Position numbers and translations under genes: made by a program | Shown: positions 24,098-32,687 of the stretch, one piece after another | Layout: every line of letters begins with the position of its first letter | Position numbering within the stretch: position 1 is the first letter of the stretch | Assembly (NCBI GenBank): GCA_048265185.1 | Contig: JBLXBZ010000008.1 | Span: 70,492 to 134,491 of the forward strand | Reading direction: 5' to 3' | From: JBLXBZ01 sp048265185 | GTDB lineage: Bacteria > Pseudomonadota > Alphaproteobacteria > Rhizobiales > Stappiaceae | DNA: 64,000 bases | The notes under the pieces: model-generated | The model's input: the letters and a program-made list of their open reading frames with translations, nothing else | The model's database searches: none | What the model was told of the DNA's origin: nothing

Positions 24098-24634
24098 ATG
24101 CCGCGACTGTTTACCGGTCTTGAAGTTCCATCAAGCACAGGACTTTCTCTTTCAATGCTGCGCGGCGGATTGCGCGGGGCTCGTTGGGTCAGTCCGGAAA
24201 ATTATCACATCACATTACGCTTTATTGGCGACATCGACGAGCGAATGGCGGATGAAATCGCCGACGCTCTTACCCGGATCAAGCGCGCCCCGATGCGCAT
24301 TCATTTAGATTCTCTGGGGACTTTCAGCAACGGCAAGCCGCACACTGTTTGGGCGCGCGTGGCGCCTTCGCCAGAGCTTGTGGAGCTGCAAGGGCAACAG
24401 GAGCGGATGATTCAGCGTCTTGGATTGCCGGCGGAACGGCGCAAGTTCATTCCTCATGTGACGCTGGCGCGGTTGCGGGGAACTACGAACGAAGAAGCGG
24501 CGCGCTGGTTGTCGGAGCGCGGCGGGTTTCAGGCGCCGGAGTTTATCGCAGGTCGATTTGTGTTGTTTTCCGCCAAGGCGAGCGTGGGCGGCGGTCCATA
24601 TCTGGTGGAGGAGGCTTATCCTCTCGCCGCGTGA
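24098..24634 (+). CDS. thpR: RNA 2',3'-cyclic phosphodiesterase (2H family)
   Basis: The 178-residue protein has two HxT motifs of the 2H phosphoesterase superfamily, H-I-T in NYHITLRFIGDI and H-V-T in FIPHVTLARLRG, separated by about 80 residues. This is the LigT/ThpR arrangement. It hydrolyses RNA 2',3'-cyclic phosphates; the reverse 2'-5' ligation is seen in vitro. GGAGGG lies upstream of the ATG at 24098, which begins MPRLFTGLEVP as in relatives. It is convergent with mcd, with a 30-bp gap. Confidence 0.9.
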   Translation: MPRLFTGLEVPSSTGLSLSMLRGGLRGARWVSPENYHITLRFIGDIDERMADEIADALTRIKRAPMRIHLDSLGTFSNGKPHTVWARVAPSPELVELQGQQERMIQRLGLPAERRKFIPHVTLARLRGTTNEEAARWLSERGGFQAPEFIAGRFVLFSAKASVGGGPYLVEEAYPLAA

Positions 24635-24664
24635 GAGCCGCGCGGTTCGCCTGCAAGGGCGTCT

Positions 24665-26335
24665 CTAACGATTTGACGTTTCCAACAATCGCCGGGCGAT
24701 GACTTGCGCCTGTATTTCCGCGGCGCCTTCAAATATGTTCAAAATCCGGGCGTCGCATAAAATCCGAGAAATCGGATATTCCAGCGCGAAACCGTTGCCG
24801 CCGTGGATCTGCAAGGCGTTATCGGCCGCCGACCACGCGACTCTGGCTCCAAGGAGCTTGGCCATGCCCGCTTCAAGGTCGCACCTTCTGCCTGAGTCTT
24901 TTTCCGCGGCGGCGAAATAGGTGAGTTGTCTTGCGAGCATTATTTCCGTCGCCATTATAGCCAGCTTGTCCGACACCCGGGGAAACTCAATCAAAGGCTT
25001 GCCGAATTGAACGCGATCCTGCGCGTAGCTCAAACCATTATCAAGCGCTGACTGGGCGACGCCCAGCGCCCGCGCCGCGGTCTGTATTCGGGCGCTTTCA
25101 AAGGTTTGCATCAGCTGCTTGAAGCCCTGCCCCTCAACGCCGCCGAGCAGGTTTTCGCCTTTCACCATGAAACCGTCGAAAGCGATTTCATATTCCTTCA
25201 TGCCGCGGTATCCGAGCACTTCAATCTCACCGCCGGACATGCCGGGCGCGGGAAAGGGCACGTCGTCGTCGCCGCGAGGTTTCTCGGCGATGAACATAGA
25301 CAGTCCCTTGTAGCCGGTTTCCCTTTGATCACTGCGCGCAAGAAGAGTCATGACGTCCGCGCGCACCGGATGCGTGATCCACGTTTTATTACCATGTATC
25401 GACCAGTCGTCGCCGTTTTTCACCGCGCGCGTTTTGAGCGAAGCGAGATCGGAGCCGGTATTGGGCTCCGTGAACACGGCCGTGGGCAGAATTTCGCCGG
25501 AAGCGATCAGCGGCAACCATTTTTGTTTTTGCGCGTCGGTTCCGCCGCTCAAGATCAGTTCGGCGGCGATTTCTGATCGGGTGCCTAGCGATCCCACGCC
25601 TATATAGGCCCGCGACAGTTCTTCGGAGACCACGCACATGGCCTGCTTTCCAAGCCCCAGCCCCCCGTGCTCTTCCGGAATCGTCAGGCCGAAAACGCCA
25701 AGTTCGGCCATTTGCTCAATGACGTCCATGGGAATATAGGCGTTGTCCAGATGCCATTGATGCGCATGAGGGGTGATTTTTTCTTGAGAAAAACGGCGCA
25801 TTTCATTGCGAATCTGCTCAAATGTCTCATCCAGCCCGCTGGCGCCGAAGGTGGAGGCGCCTTGTTGTCGAGAAAGAAGGTTCGTCAGCCGTGCGCGTAG
25901 TTCGGGCGCGCTGGCGTCCGCTATCAGGCTCAAGACGTCTTCAGTTTGAGAGGAGCTGATCTCTCGCGGGCCAAGTCCCAAATCGGTTAAACGAATATAT
26001 TCGCCCTGATTCATGGGAAGGCCGCCGAAAATTTGCGCTAAATACTCGGCGAAGCCCAGATGGATAATCAATGTCTCCATCTCGCCGCAGGCTTCATCGT
26101 TCAACAGGCGGCGCCCATAGGCGTCCAATTGGCGCAGCGCTTCAATGTATGTGGCGAGCCATGCGAGCCCATGAGCGGCGCGTTGTTCTTTTTCCATTTT
26201 TTGGGCGCAAATATTGTCATTAACGCTAACCCGCCCGCGAACGGTTCGCAGGGCGTGAGAGAGGAGTTGATCTAACGGATTGATAATCTTTTGCGTGCGT
26301 TGAAAAATTGAGCGCGCCGTCTCAAAATTCGCCAT
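24665..26335 (-). CDS. mcd: Methylsuccinyl-CoA dehydrogenase (acyl-CoA dehydrogenase family)
   Basis: The 556-residue protein has a helical N-terminal extension of about 165 residues before a complete acyl-CoA dehydrogenase: ELGVFGLTIPEEHGGLGLGK, AVFTEPNTGSDLASL for FAD, then QIHGGNGFALEYPISRILCD near the C-terminus. That long extension together with EYIRLTDLGL is characteristic of (2S)-methylsuccinyl-CoA dehydrogenase, which forms mesaconyl-CoA in the ethylmalonyl-CoA pathway of acetyl-CoA assimilation. Ordinary members are about 380-400 residues. The enzyme assignment is from family pattern; other long acyl-CoA dehydrogenases are less likely. Confidence 0.85.
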   Translation of the reverse strand: MANFETARSIFQRTQKIINPLDQLLSHALRTVRGRVSVNDNICAQKMEKEQRAAHGLAWLATYIEALRQLDAYGRRLLNDEACGEMETLIIHLGFAEYLAQIFGGLPMNQGEYIRLTDLGLGPREISSSQTEDVLSLIADASAPELRARLTNLLSRQQGASTFGASGLDETFEQIRNEMRRFSQEKITPHAHQWHLDNAYIPMDVIEQMAELGVFGLTIPEEHGGLGLGKQAMCVVSEELSRAYIGVGSLGTRSEIAAELILSGGTDAQKQKWLPLIASGEILPTAVFTEPNTGSDLASLKTRAVKNGDDWSIHGNKTWITHPVRADVMTLLARSDQRETGYKGLSMFIAEKPRGDDDVPFPAPGMSGGEIEVLGYRGMKEYEIAFDGFMVKGENLLGGVEGQGFKQLMQTFESARIQTAARALGVAQSALDNGLSYAQDRVQFGKPLIEFPRVSDKLAIMATEIMLARQLTYFAAAEKDSGRRCDLEAGMAKLLGARVAWSAADNALQIHGGNGFALEYPISRILCDARILNIFEGAAEIQAQVIARRLLETSNR

Positions 26336-26566
26336 TATTTGCCCCCTCGTTCGCGCGGCTGACTATCCTGACGCCATCCGCTTTCGTTCGTTTCGCCGCA
26401 TGCGCTGGGCTAGGTAGTTTTTTGCTGCAATGCACAGTGTATCCGCGGCGCTGTCTGACGCAATCCCCTTTTTGCCTTAGACAGGAGGAGGGCGCTGCTT
26501 TATGTGTCAAGTTATGTTCGTTCATAACTGCGTAGTTCAGTGATCGAGGATTTTGGTGAAGTCGAT

Positions 26567-27409
26567 ATGCAATTGTTAACATGGACCCGATCAGCGATTT
26601 TGACTGTTTGGAATGCTTTTGAGCATATGAGTAACGATGACGGTTTCGCCATCGCCAGCCATGTGGCCTTGTCTTCCTTATTGTCGCTATTTCCGTTTCT
26701 GATTTTCATCGCGGCCATCACCGGGTTTCTAGGCTTGGGCTCAATGGCCGATCAGATCTCCGAGATTATCTTTGAGAGCTGGCCGAAGCAGGTTGCAGGG
26801 CCGGTGGCTTCGGAAATTCACACGGTTCTGACCCGGCCGCGCGGCGACCTTTTGACCTTCGGCGTCGTGGCGTCCATCTGGTTCGCCTCAAATGGGGTGG
26901 AGGCCTTGCGGGTTGGATTGAACAGAGCCTATCAAGCGGACGACAAACGTAATTATGTCATGAGAAGACTGCAATCGATTGGTCTGGTTCTTCTTGGCTC
27001 TGTGGTGTTGATTGTATTTGCGTTTCTCGTGGTTTTGGCGCCTTTAATTTGGAAAACGGCGCTCATATGGCTTCCCTGGTTGGAGCCCTTTACTTCGAGC
27101 CTTAATTTATCGCGTTATATCGTCGCCGGATTGATGACGGCGTCAGGGTTGCTGGCCGCGCATTATTTTCTGCCCGCCGGAAGGAGGCGTATTGTTGACC
27201 TCCTGCCTGGCGTCTTCGCAACTCTGGCGCTTTGGTTGATTTCCGGAGCGGCGTTCGGGGCTTATCTGGCGCGTTTCGCCAATTACGTTTCGACTTACGC
27301 AGGCCTTGCCGGGATTATGACGACCCTGATTTTTTTATATTTAGTCTCGCTGATGTTTATTTTTGGTGGAGAGTTAAACGCTGCAATCATTCGGCGTAAA
27401 AAATCGTAA
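26567..27409 (+). CDS. YihY/BrkB family inner-membrane protein
   Basis: The protein of about 280 residues has six hydrophobic segments and the YihY signatures: ASHVALSSLLSLFPFLIFIAA, then GVEALRVGLNRAYQ and a C-terminal LAGIMTTLIFLYLVSLMFIFGGELNA. The family was once called ribonuclease BN but is now an uncharacterised membrane family. The ATG at 26567 with GGTGAAG upstream is preferred to a GTG at 26540. It is the last gene before a sharp drop in GC content. Confidence 0.85.
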   Translation: MQLLTWTRSAILTVWNAFEHMSNDDGFAIASHVALSSLLSLFPFLIFIAAITGFLGLGSMADQISEIIFESWPKQVAGPVASEIHTVLTRPRGDLLTFGVVASIWFASNGVEALRVGLNRAYQADDKRNYVMRRLQSIGLVLLGSVVLIVFAFLVVLAPLIWKTALIWLPWLEPFTSSLNLSRYIVAGLMTASGLLAAHYFLPAGRRRIVDLLPGVFATLALWLISGAAFGAYLARFANYVSTYAGLAGIMTTLIFLYLVSLMFIFGGELNAAIIRRKKS

Positions 27410-27499
27410 TTTTAATATTTTATATGTATATATATTCATGGTCACTATATTGGTTGATGTTATTATTAATAATAACATTTAATCAATTTATTAGTATAA
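27410..27499. other. AT-rich junction
   Basis: This 90-bp stretch is almost entirely A and T, with runs such as TATATGTATATATATTCATGG. It marks an abrupt composition change between the GC-rich YihY gene and the AT-rich gene that follows. It may contain the promoter of that gene. Confidence 0.4.
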
Positions 27500-28387
27500 G
27501 TGATCATTGTGGAAAAAATAAATAGTAATATTCTTGGTAGTTATTTTTGTTTTTGTGGTGTGCGAAATGAAAGTAATAAAATTTTAGAAAACGAAATAAT
27601 AAATCTCCCTAAAATAAAAAATTCAGAAAAAGAGGTGTCTTCTACCAACTATTCGCAGGAATCAGGTTGTTATTATCGTGATTTATCCATTTTTTCTGAT
27701 GGAAATATAGAGCGACTTGCAAAAAATCTTGTATCTGTAGGAAGGGGTGGTGTCAGAAAAAGTAAGCCCGTGTATAATGTAAAAGTTGCAGATAGCGGCG
27801 GGATATATGTTTTTGACGATGTATCCGGGAAAACAACGAGGTTGAATATCGTGGCTCATGGCGGGTTTAGTAAGAAAACCGGCGAGCCCGCATTCATCGT
27901 CAATTCAGATAAATTGACAGCCGAGCAGTTTCACGCCCATCTTGGGCGTCATGTTGATTTCAGCAAATATTATAAAATTAGGCTTGTCGTATGTCATTCT
28001 GGGGAAGGTGTGAAACCGCTCGGTCAGCAAATCGCTAATCTAACGGGATCGGAGGTAAAAGCCTTCAAAGGGAGCGTCGCCACAAATATGGGGACAGACA
28101 ATGTGACGACGATCGTTTCTAGCTTGCGCGGCATTGACCCTAACCTAGCCTTGCGTGAAGCGGAAAAGCTTACAGAAGCCATTTTGTCAAAAGCTCAGAC
28201 CTTTTATATGATCAAGGATCCTAGCGCGGCGCAAGCCGCGCAAAATATCGTTTATGACCCAGTGAAATTCACGCCTGAACCAAGGGAGGGCAATAGTTCG
28301 CCCTGGACTTTCGGAAAACTATTTGGCGCGATTGGGTGTAGGTTGAAATTTTTCGATATGAAGGTGGCTAAGGTGGAGGACATTTGA
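27500..28387 (+). CDS. AT-rich gene of unknown function with caspase-like (clan CD) His/Cys pattern
   Basis: I do not recognise the family with certainty. The 295-residue product has no signal peptide. Its first 90 codons are very AT-rich with many Asn, Ile, Lys and Ser; the rest is closer to host composition. Residues 115-200 show LNIVAH120G and RLVVC165HSGEG, then LGQQIANLTGSEVKAF. A hydrophobic strand ending in His-Gly, then one ending in Cys and Ser-Gly, is the pattern of clan CD cysteine peptidases such as C80 toxin-processing domains. The start is GTG at 27500 or 27509 without a visible Shine-Dalgarno. The composition suggests horizontal transfer. The role could be a toxin or effector domain, but this is inference. 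Confidence 0.55.
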   Translation: MIIVEKINSNILGSYFCFCGVRNESNKILENEIINLPKIKNSEKEVSSTNYSQESGCYYRDLSIFSDGNIERLAKNLVSVGRGGVRKSKPVYNVKVADSGGIYVFDDVSGKTTRLNIVAHGGFSKKTGEPAFIVNSDKLTAEQFHAHLGRHVDFSKYYKIRLVVCHSGEGVKPLGQQIANLTGSEVKAFKGSVATNMGTDNVTTIVSSLRGIDPNLALREAEKLTEAILSKAQTFYMIKDPSAAQAAQNIVYDPVKFTPEPREGNSSPWTFGKLFGAIGCRLKFFDMKVAKVEDI

Positions 28388-28522
28388 CCGTAGGCTAAGT
28401 TAACGGCGCTCTCCTTTGCATATGGTGACGATTTCAACTTGGTAACTAAAATGTAATTTCGCCATTCTAGTATCCTGCAGGATGATTATTTTATTTTCCT
28501 CAGAGTGAAGGTGAGCGCCTCT

Positions 28523-29665
28523 ATGCGAGTGTTTTTGTCTGCTTCCTTGTTATTTCTCACTTTTTCGTTGTCGGCGTCCCAGAATGTTCAGGCGGATGAG
28601 GGAGGCATGCTTCGGACGATGGTGGAGCAGTCGGGCGGCGCGTTCATGGCGGAGACGGGCGTTCCCGCCTTGGTTTTGACTGTCGTCCATGACGGCGAGA
28701 CGGTGGTGGCGGGGTTTGGCGAGCGAGCTGGTCCCGGTTCGCCAAAGCCGGATGAGACGACCCTGTTTCGTACAGGTTCGCTCTATAAGACCTTCAGCGG
28801 GGTTATGCTCTCAAAGCTGGTGGCCGATGGGGCGATCAGCTTGGAGGAGCGTCCAAATACATATTTGAAGTGGGAGACGAGCTGGCCTGAAGTCGATGGC
28901 CGAGATATACGCGTGATTGACCTTGCGACCCACGCCAGTGGTTTGCAGCGGGATATTGAGTTTCCCAAGGGGAAAGCGCCTGATCCCACCGCTCCCATAA
29001 CGCAGGCGATTTTTGAGGAAAACCTCAAGCGCCCCCTTCTTTTCGCGCCGGGAACGGGCGTGAGCTATTCAAACGTGGGTTTTGATCTTCTTTCGCATGT
29101 GATGATGGCGGCGGCGAAAAAGCCTTATTTCGAACTTTTGACGGAAATAATTCTCCATCCGTATGGTTTGACGTCGACCACGTTGACGCCGAGCGAAAAG
29201 CAGCTCGCCAACAGGCTGCATGGCCAAAGCCCGGCCGGTAAGGAGATTGCGGATCCGGGCGTGGCTCCGTCGGACGCGTCAAGCGGTTTCTTCTCCACCG
29301 CCGGCGATATGGCGAAGTGGCTTGAGTGGCACCTTGAAACCAGCCGTGATCAAGATGCGGAAATTCGCCTGCTGGATCACGCTCAGTGGCTGTCGCGGGA
29401 TGGGCTTTCTCCGGTTTTTCTTTCTACCGCTGAAGTTGGGCAAATGGACGCCATGGGCTTCGCTTGGGTGATTATGCATCCCGATGGCGACAGACCGCTT
29501 GTTTATCAGAAAACCGGCGCAAACACCGGCGTTGTCACCCATATGGCCTTTTCTCCGGCGCGCGGCGTAGGCGTGTTCGCCGTCATAAACCGTTTTGACG
29601 TGAACGCCACTGAAGCGCTCGGGGAACTGGCCAATTCAATCATCACGGATCTGGCCTCTCGTTAA
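28523..29665 (+). CDS. Exported serine hydrolase of the beta-lactamase/PBP fold
   Basis: The 380-residue protein has a signal peptide (MRVFLSASLLFLTFSLSAS, cleavage near VQA-DEGG). It has the three active-site motifs of class C-like serine hydrolases: S86-LYK89, Y182-SN184 and K330-TG332. The family includes esterases, D-aminopeptidases and true beta-lactamases, and substrate cannot be assigned. AAGGTGAG lies 8 bases before the ATG at 28523; a GTG at 28505 is in frame. It is the first of three consecutive plus-strand genes for exported proteins. It should not be read as a resistance gene on this evidence. Confidence 0.88.
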   Translation: MRVFLSASLLFLTFSLSASQNVQADEGGMLRTMVEQSGGAFMAETGVPALVLTVVHDGETVVAGFGERAGPGSPKPDETTLFRTGSLYKTFSGVMLSKLVADGAISLEERPNTYLKWETSWPEVDGRDIRVIDLATHASGLQRDIEFPKGKAPDPTAPITQAIFEENLKRPLLFAPGTGVSYSNVGFDLLSHVMMAAAKKPYFELLTEIILHPYGLTSTTLTPSEKQLANRLHGQSPAGKEIADPGVAPSDASSGFFSTAGDMAKWLEWHLETSRDQDAEIRLLDHAQWLSRDGLSPVFLSTAEVGQMDAMGFAWVIMHPDGDRPLVYQKTGANTGVVTHMAFSPARGVGVFAVINRFDVNATEALGELANSIITDLASR

Positions 29666-29725
29666 GATTTTCGGGATTTTATTATCTGGTGGAACTGAAC
29701 TGTTCGCCATAGAGGGTCTAATTTC

Positions 29726-30295
29726 ATGAGAAACGCTCTTTACCTGCTCGCCGGCGTATTCGCCGTTTCAGCCGCCGCCGTCATGATGGCCGCGGATCAT
29801 TCCGCAGCCGATGAAGGAGGCGTGGCGGCGAAAATGGTCATGCCAGACGGCTCAATTGTCATGACCAAAGACGATTATCGACGGAATTGGGCGACTCTTG
29901 GCGTTTGGGCGCATATGGGGGACGACGGCGTCGAGCAATTCAACACCGTCTTCACTCAGCCTGAGACCGTGACGGCTTATCGCGCCACCGGCGAATTTCC
30001 GGAAGGCGCCGTGCTCATCAAGGAACTGCGTGAGGCCGTGACGAAGGGTGAGAAAGGCAAGGAAGTTTCCAGCTATGGCGATCTGAAGGGGTGGTTCGTA
30101 TTGATAAAACCTTCAAAGGAAGGGGGCCCGGAGGGGCCCTTGTGGGGGGATGGTTGGGGCTGGGCGAAATTCAACGCCGATGCGCCGGATAAGACCATAA
30201 CAACGAATTATCGTACGGACTGTATTCAGTGCCATATGCCGGCCAAGGATACGGATTGGGTCTTCGTCAACGGTTATCCAATGCTTCACGACTGA
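29726..30295 (+). CDS. Cytochrome P460 family protein
   Basis: The 189-residue protein has a signal peptide (hydrophobic residues 5-22, cleavage near SAA-DEGG) and one c-type heme site C166-IQ-C169-H170 close to the C-terminus. Upstream are the family blocks NWATLGVWAH and GWFVLIKPSK. Cytochromes P460 are periplasmic c-heme enzymes that oxidise hydroxylamine to nitrous oxide or detoxify NO; the heme is usually cross-linked to a Lys. The candidate cross-link Lys cannot be fixed here. It lies 60 bp after the serine hydrolase gene. Confidence 0.85.
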   Translation: MRNALYLLAGVFAVSAAAVMMAADHSAADEGGVAAKMVMPDGSIVMTKDDYRRNWATLGVWAHMGDDGVEQFNTVFTQPETVTAYRATGEFPEGAVLIKELREAVTKGEKGKEVSSYGDLKGWFVLIKPSKEGGPEGPLWGDGWGWAKFNADAPDKTITTNYRTDCIQCHMPAKDTDWVFVNGYPMLHD

Positions 30296-30361
30296 TGTCT
30301 CATTCACAATTTATTCTTTGTTCTTGGTGTAACATATTGGTCCTAAAGGAAGGATAAGTTT

Positions 30362-31468
30362 ATGATTCTTAAAAAAGCGGCATTGTCGAAATTATTCGCT
30401 TCGGCGTTGGCTGGCGTTATCGGCTTCACGCCTGTAGCGCAAGCTTGTACGGGCATAACGCTCAAAGCGCAGAATAGCGATGTGGTTCGTGCACGGACGA
30501 TGGAATTCAACGTTAATTTGGAATCAAATGTTATCCTTGTGCCGCGCGGCTATGAACGGGTGGGCGAGACGCCGGACGGCAAACCCGGAAAGTCCTGGAA
30601 AGTGAAATACGCCAATGTTGGCGCCAATCCTATGGACTTGCCATATATTGTCGATGGACTGAACGAAAAGGGCCTGTCGATGGGGCTGTTTTATTTCGAT
30701 CAGTCGGCGAAATATCAGCCTTACGCTCCGGAAAAAGCTGACGAGACGATGGCGTCCTGGCAGCTTGGCTCGTATATTCTGGATAACTTCGCAACCGTTG
30801 AAGAAGTAAAGAAGGGGTTGCCGGAAATTGTTGTAGCCCCTGTCGAGTTCAAAGCGTTTAAAATGGTTCTGCCGGTTCATTTCGTCGTCACGGATTTGTC
30901 GGGCGCGACGATCGTTGTCGAATATGTGAACGGCGAGTTGAACGTGCATGACAATGAAGTCGGCACGATCACCAATAATCCGCCATTTGACTGGCATATG
31001 ACCAATCTGCAGAATTACGTGAATCTCGATTTGAAAAACGCGCCCACGCAAAAGCTGGGCGGGGTAACTATTGAAGGCATGGGACAAGGCAGTGGCCTGC
31101 TTGGCATGCCGGGCGACTTTACGTCTCCGTCGCGTTTCGTGCGGGCGGCGATTTTTGCAAATGGCATTGATCCCGTTGACAATGGCGCGGACGCTGTTTT
31201 CCAAGCGTTTCACATTCTCAACAACTTTGATATTCCAAAAGGTGTGGCTCGCGAGGAGGAACGTGATGCGGAAGGGAATATCGTTTCTGACTATACCCAG
31301 TGGACATCGGTTGATGATCTCACCAACAAACGCTTTTACTTCCACACCTACGATAGCAATGAGATTCGCTTCGTCGATTTGACCAAGCAGAATCTGGATG
31401 CGAAAGAGATCAAAACTTGGTCGATGGATGGGTATCAGACAGCCCGTGACTTGGGTCATCCAAAGTAG
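30362..31468 (+). CDS. Exported Ntn-hydrolase, linear amide C-N hydrolase family
   Basis: The 368-residue protein has a signal peptide ending VAQA with Cys29 directly at the cleavage point (CTGITLKA). That gives a free N-terminal Cys nucleophile as required in the choloylglycine hydrolase/penicillin V acylase family. It further shows RTMEFN, LPYIVDGLNEKGLSMGLFYF and a conserved NNPPFDWH block. Members cleave bile-salt, penicillin V or N-acyl homoserine lactone amides; in Gram-negative environmental bacteria the last is often the real substrate. It follows the P460 gene by 66 bp with AAGGAAGG upstream of the ATG. Confidence 0.9.
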   Translation: MILKKAALSKLFASALAGVIGFTPVAQACTGITLKAQNSDVVRARTMEFNVNLESNVILVPRGYERVGETPDGKPGKSWKVKYANVGANPMDLPYIVDGLNEKGLSMGLFYFDQSAKYQPYAPEKADETMASWQLGSYILDNFATVEEVKKGLPEIVVAPVEFKAFKMVLPVHFVVTDLSGATIVVEYVNGELNVHDNEVGTITNNPPFDWHMTNLQNYVNLDLKNAPTQKLGGVTIEGMGQGSGLLGMPGDFTSPSRFVRAAIFANGIDPVDNGADAVFQAFHILNNFDIPKGVAREEERDAEGNIVSDYTQWTSVDDLTNKRFYFHTYDSNEIRFVDLTKQNLDAKEIKTWSMDGYQTARDLGHPK

Positions 31469-31508
31469 TCCGGTCTGGATCGCAGAAAGTGGATTTCTCC
31501 CCGGCGCG

Positions 31509-32411
31509 TCAGCGCCGGGGCAACGGCTGGCGCCGGATGATAATAATGGCGCCCATGATTAAAGCCATGCCGGCGATTTGCGGCAGGGTGAGCGTTTCGC
31601 CAAACAGGTAATAGCTCTCAACGGCGGCGGCGGCGGGCACGAGATAAAACAGGGCGGAGACCTGCGATATATCTCCTTGGCGAATGAGCAGCATCAGCAG
31701 CAGAATCGCGCCGATGGATAGCACCAGCGTCAGCCAGCCAATGGCGAAAATAAATTGCCCGCTCCATTCAATTTTCCAACTTTCCAGAAGACTCAAAGGA
31801 AGCACGACGGCGATTGCGCCCAAATATTGCAAGCTCGTGTTGGCGAGCAGGTTTATTTTGGCGGTGAAACGTTTTTGATAGACGGTGCCTGCGGAAATGG
31901 CCACGACGGCCAGAAGAACCGCGCCGATGGTCTCGCCGCCAACGCCGCTATGGGCGAGGCCAAGCCGGGGAAAAATGACGAATCCCAAACCGGCGGCCCC
32001 CAAAAGCAAGCCACTCCAATGTCGTGGCCCAAGAGGTTCGTCAAGAAAGCGGCTGGCGAACACTGTCGTCAGCAACGGCTGAAGACCAAGGACGAGGGCG
32101 GCGATGCCGGCGGGCATGCCCTGATCAATAGCCCAGAATACGCCGCCAAGATAAAGTCCGTGGATGAGGGCGCCTGCCATGACGCAATGCAGGCGGTCTG
32201 ACCACGAGGTAGGAAGTCTGGCGTTGTTTGAAAGCATGATCAGCGCCATAGCGGGCAGAACGAGCAAAAATCGCAATGTCAGAAAGGCGAATGGCTCTGC
32301 GTAAGGGGCGCCAAGCTTTGAGCCGATGAAGCCCGTCGACCACAGCAGGACAAAGACAAGAGGCGTCGCCATGTGTAAAAGCTGGCCCAAGATATTATCC
32401 TTTTTAGTCAA
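31509..32411 (-). CDS. DMT-superfamily (EamA) transporter
   Basis: The 300-residue protein contains ten hydrophobic helices in two EamA repeats. It starts at PLVFVLLWSTGFIGSKLGAPY and has the second-half motif GAILLLMLLIRQGDISQVSALFYLVPAAAA. EamA proteins export or import small metabolites across the inner membrane; substrate is not predictable. The stop codon lies in the loop of a GC-rich hairpin (CCCCGGCGC at 31499-31507 with GCGCCGGGG at 31512-31520), so the hairpin may end transcription from both sides. It is convergent with the amide hydrolase gene. Confidence 0.88.
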   Translation of the reverse strand: MTKKDNILGQLLHMATPLVFVLLWSTGFIGSKLGAPYAEPFAFLTLRFLLVLPAMALIMLSNNARLPTSWSDRLHCVMAGALIHGLYLGGVFWAIDQGMPAGIAALVLGLQPLLTTVFASRFLDEPLGPRHWSGLLLGAAGLGFVIFPRLGLAHSGVGGETIGAVLLAVVAISAGTVYQKRFTAKINLLANTSLQYLGAIAVVLPLSLLESWKIEWSGQFIFAIGWLTLVLSIGAILLLMLLIRQGDISQVSALFYLVPAAAAVESYYLFGETLTLPQIAGMALIMGAIIIIRRQPLPRR

Positions 32412-32687
32412 GAGGAGAGTGTCGGCTTTTTCGCATTCTGTTGGAGGCGAACTCTAATTGCGAATAAAGCTTTAGAGAAGCGGGCAAGGTCCGGACGACT
32501 GTGGGCGGCTTCTTTTCACATCTGGTTCGCGCATAGCGCGGTCTGAGTTTTTCATTGAAATATTCCAAGGGCTTCAGATCCACCCCAGCGTGTGACGTGG
32601 TAGGTGATCGCCAGCTCTTTTACAAGCTCGATTTCGATTTGAACGGGGCCGTCCTTCGTGGTACCGAATGCCCAATTGGAGACGGCT

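Noticed and set aside
28523..29665. Antibiotic-resistance beta-lactamase
   Set aside because: The fold and motifs fit, but the family is dominated by esterases and peptidases, and nothing here shows lactam specificity.
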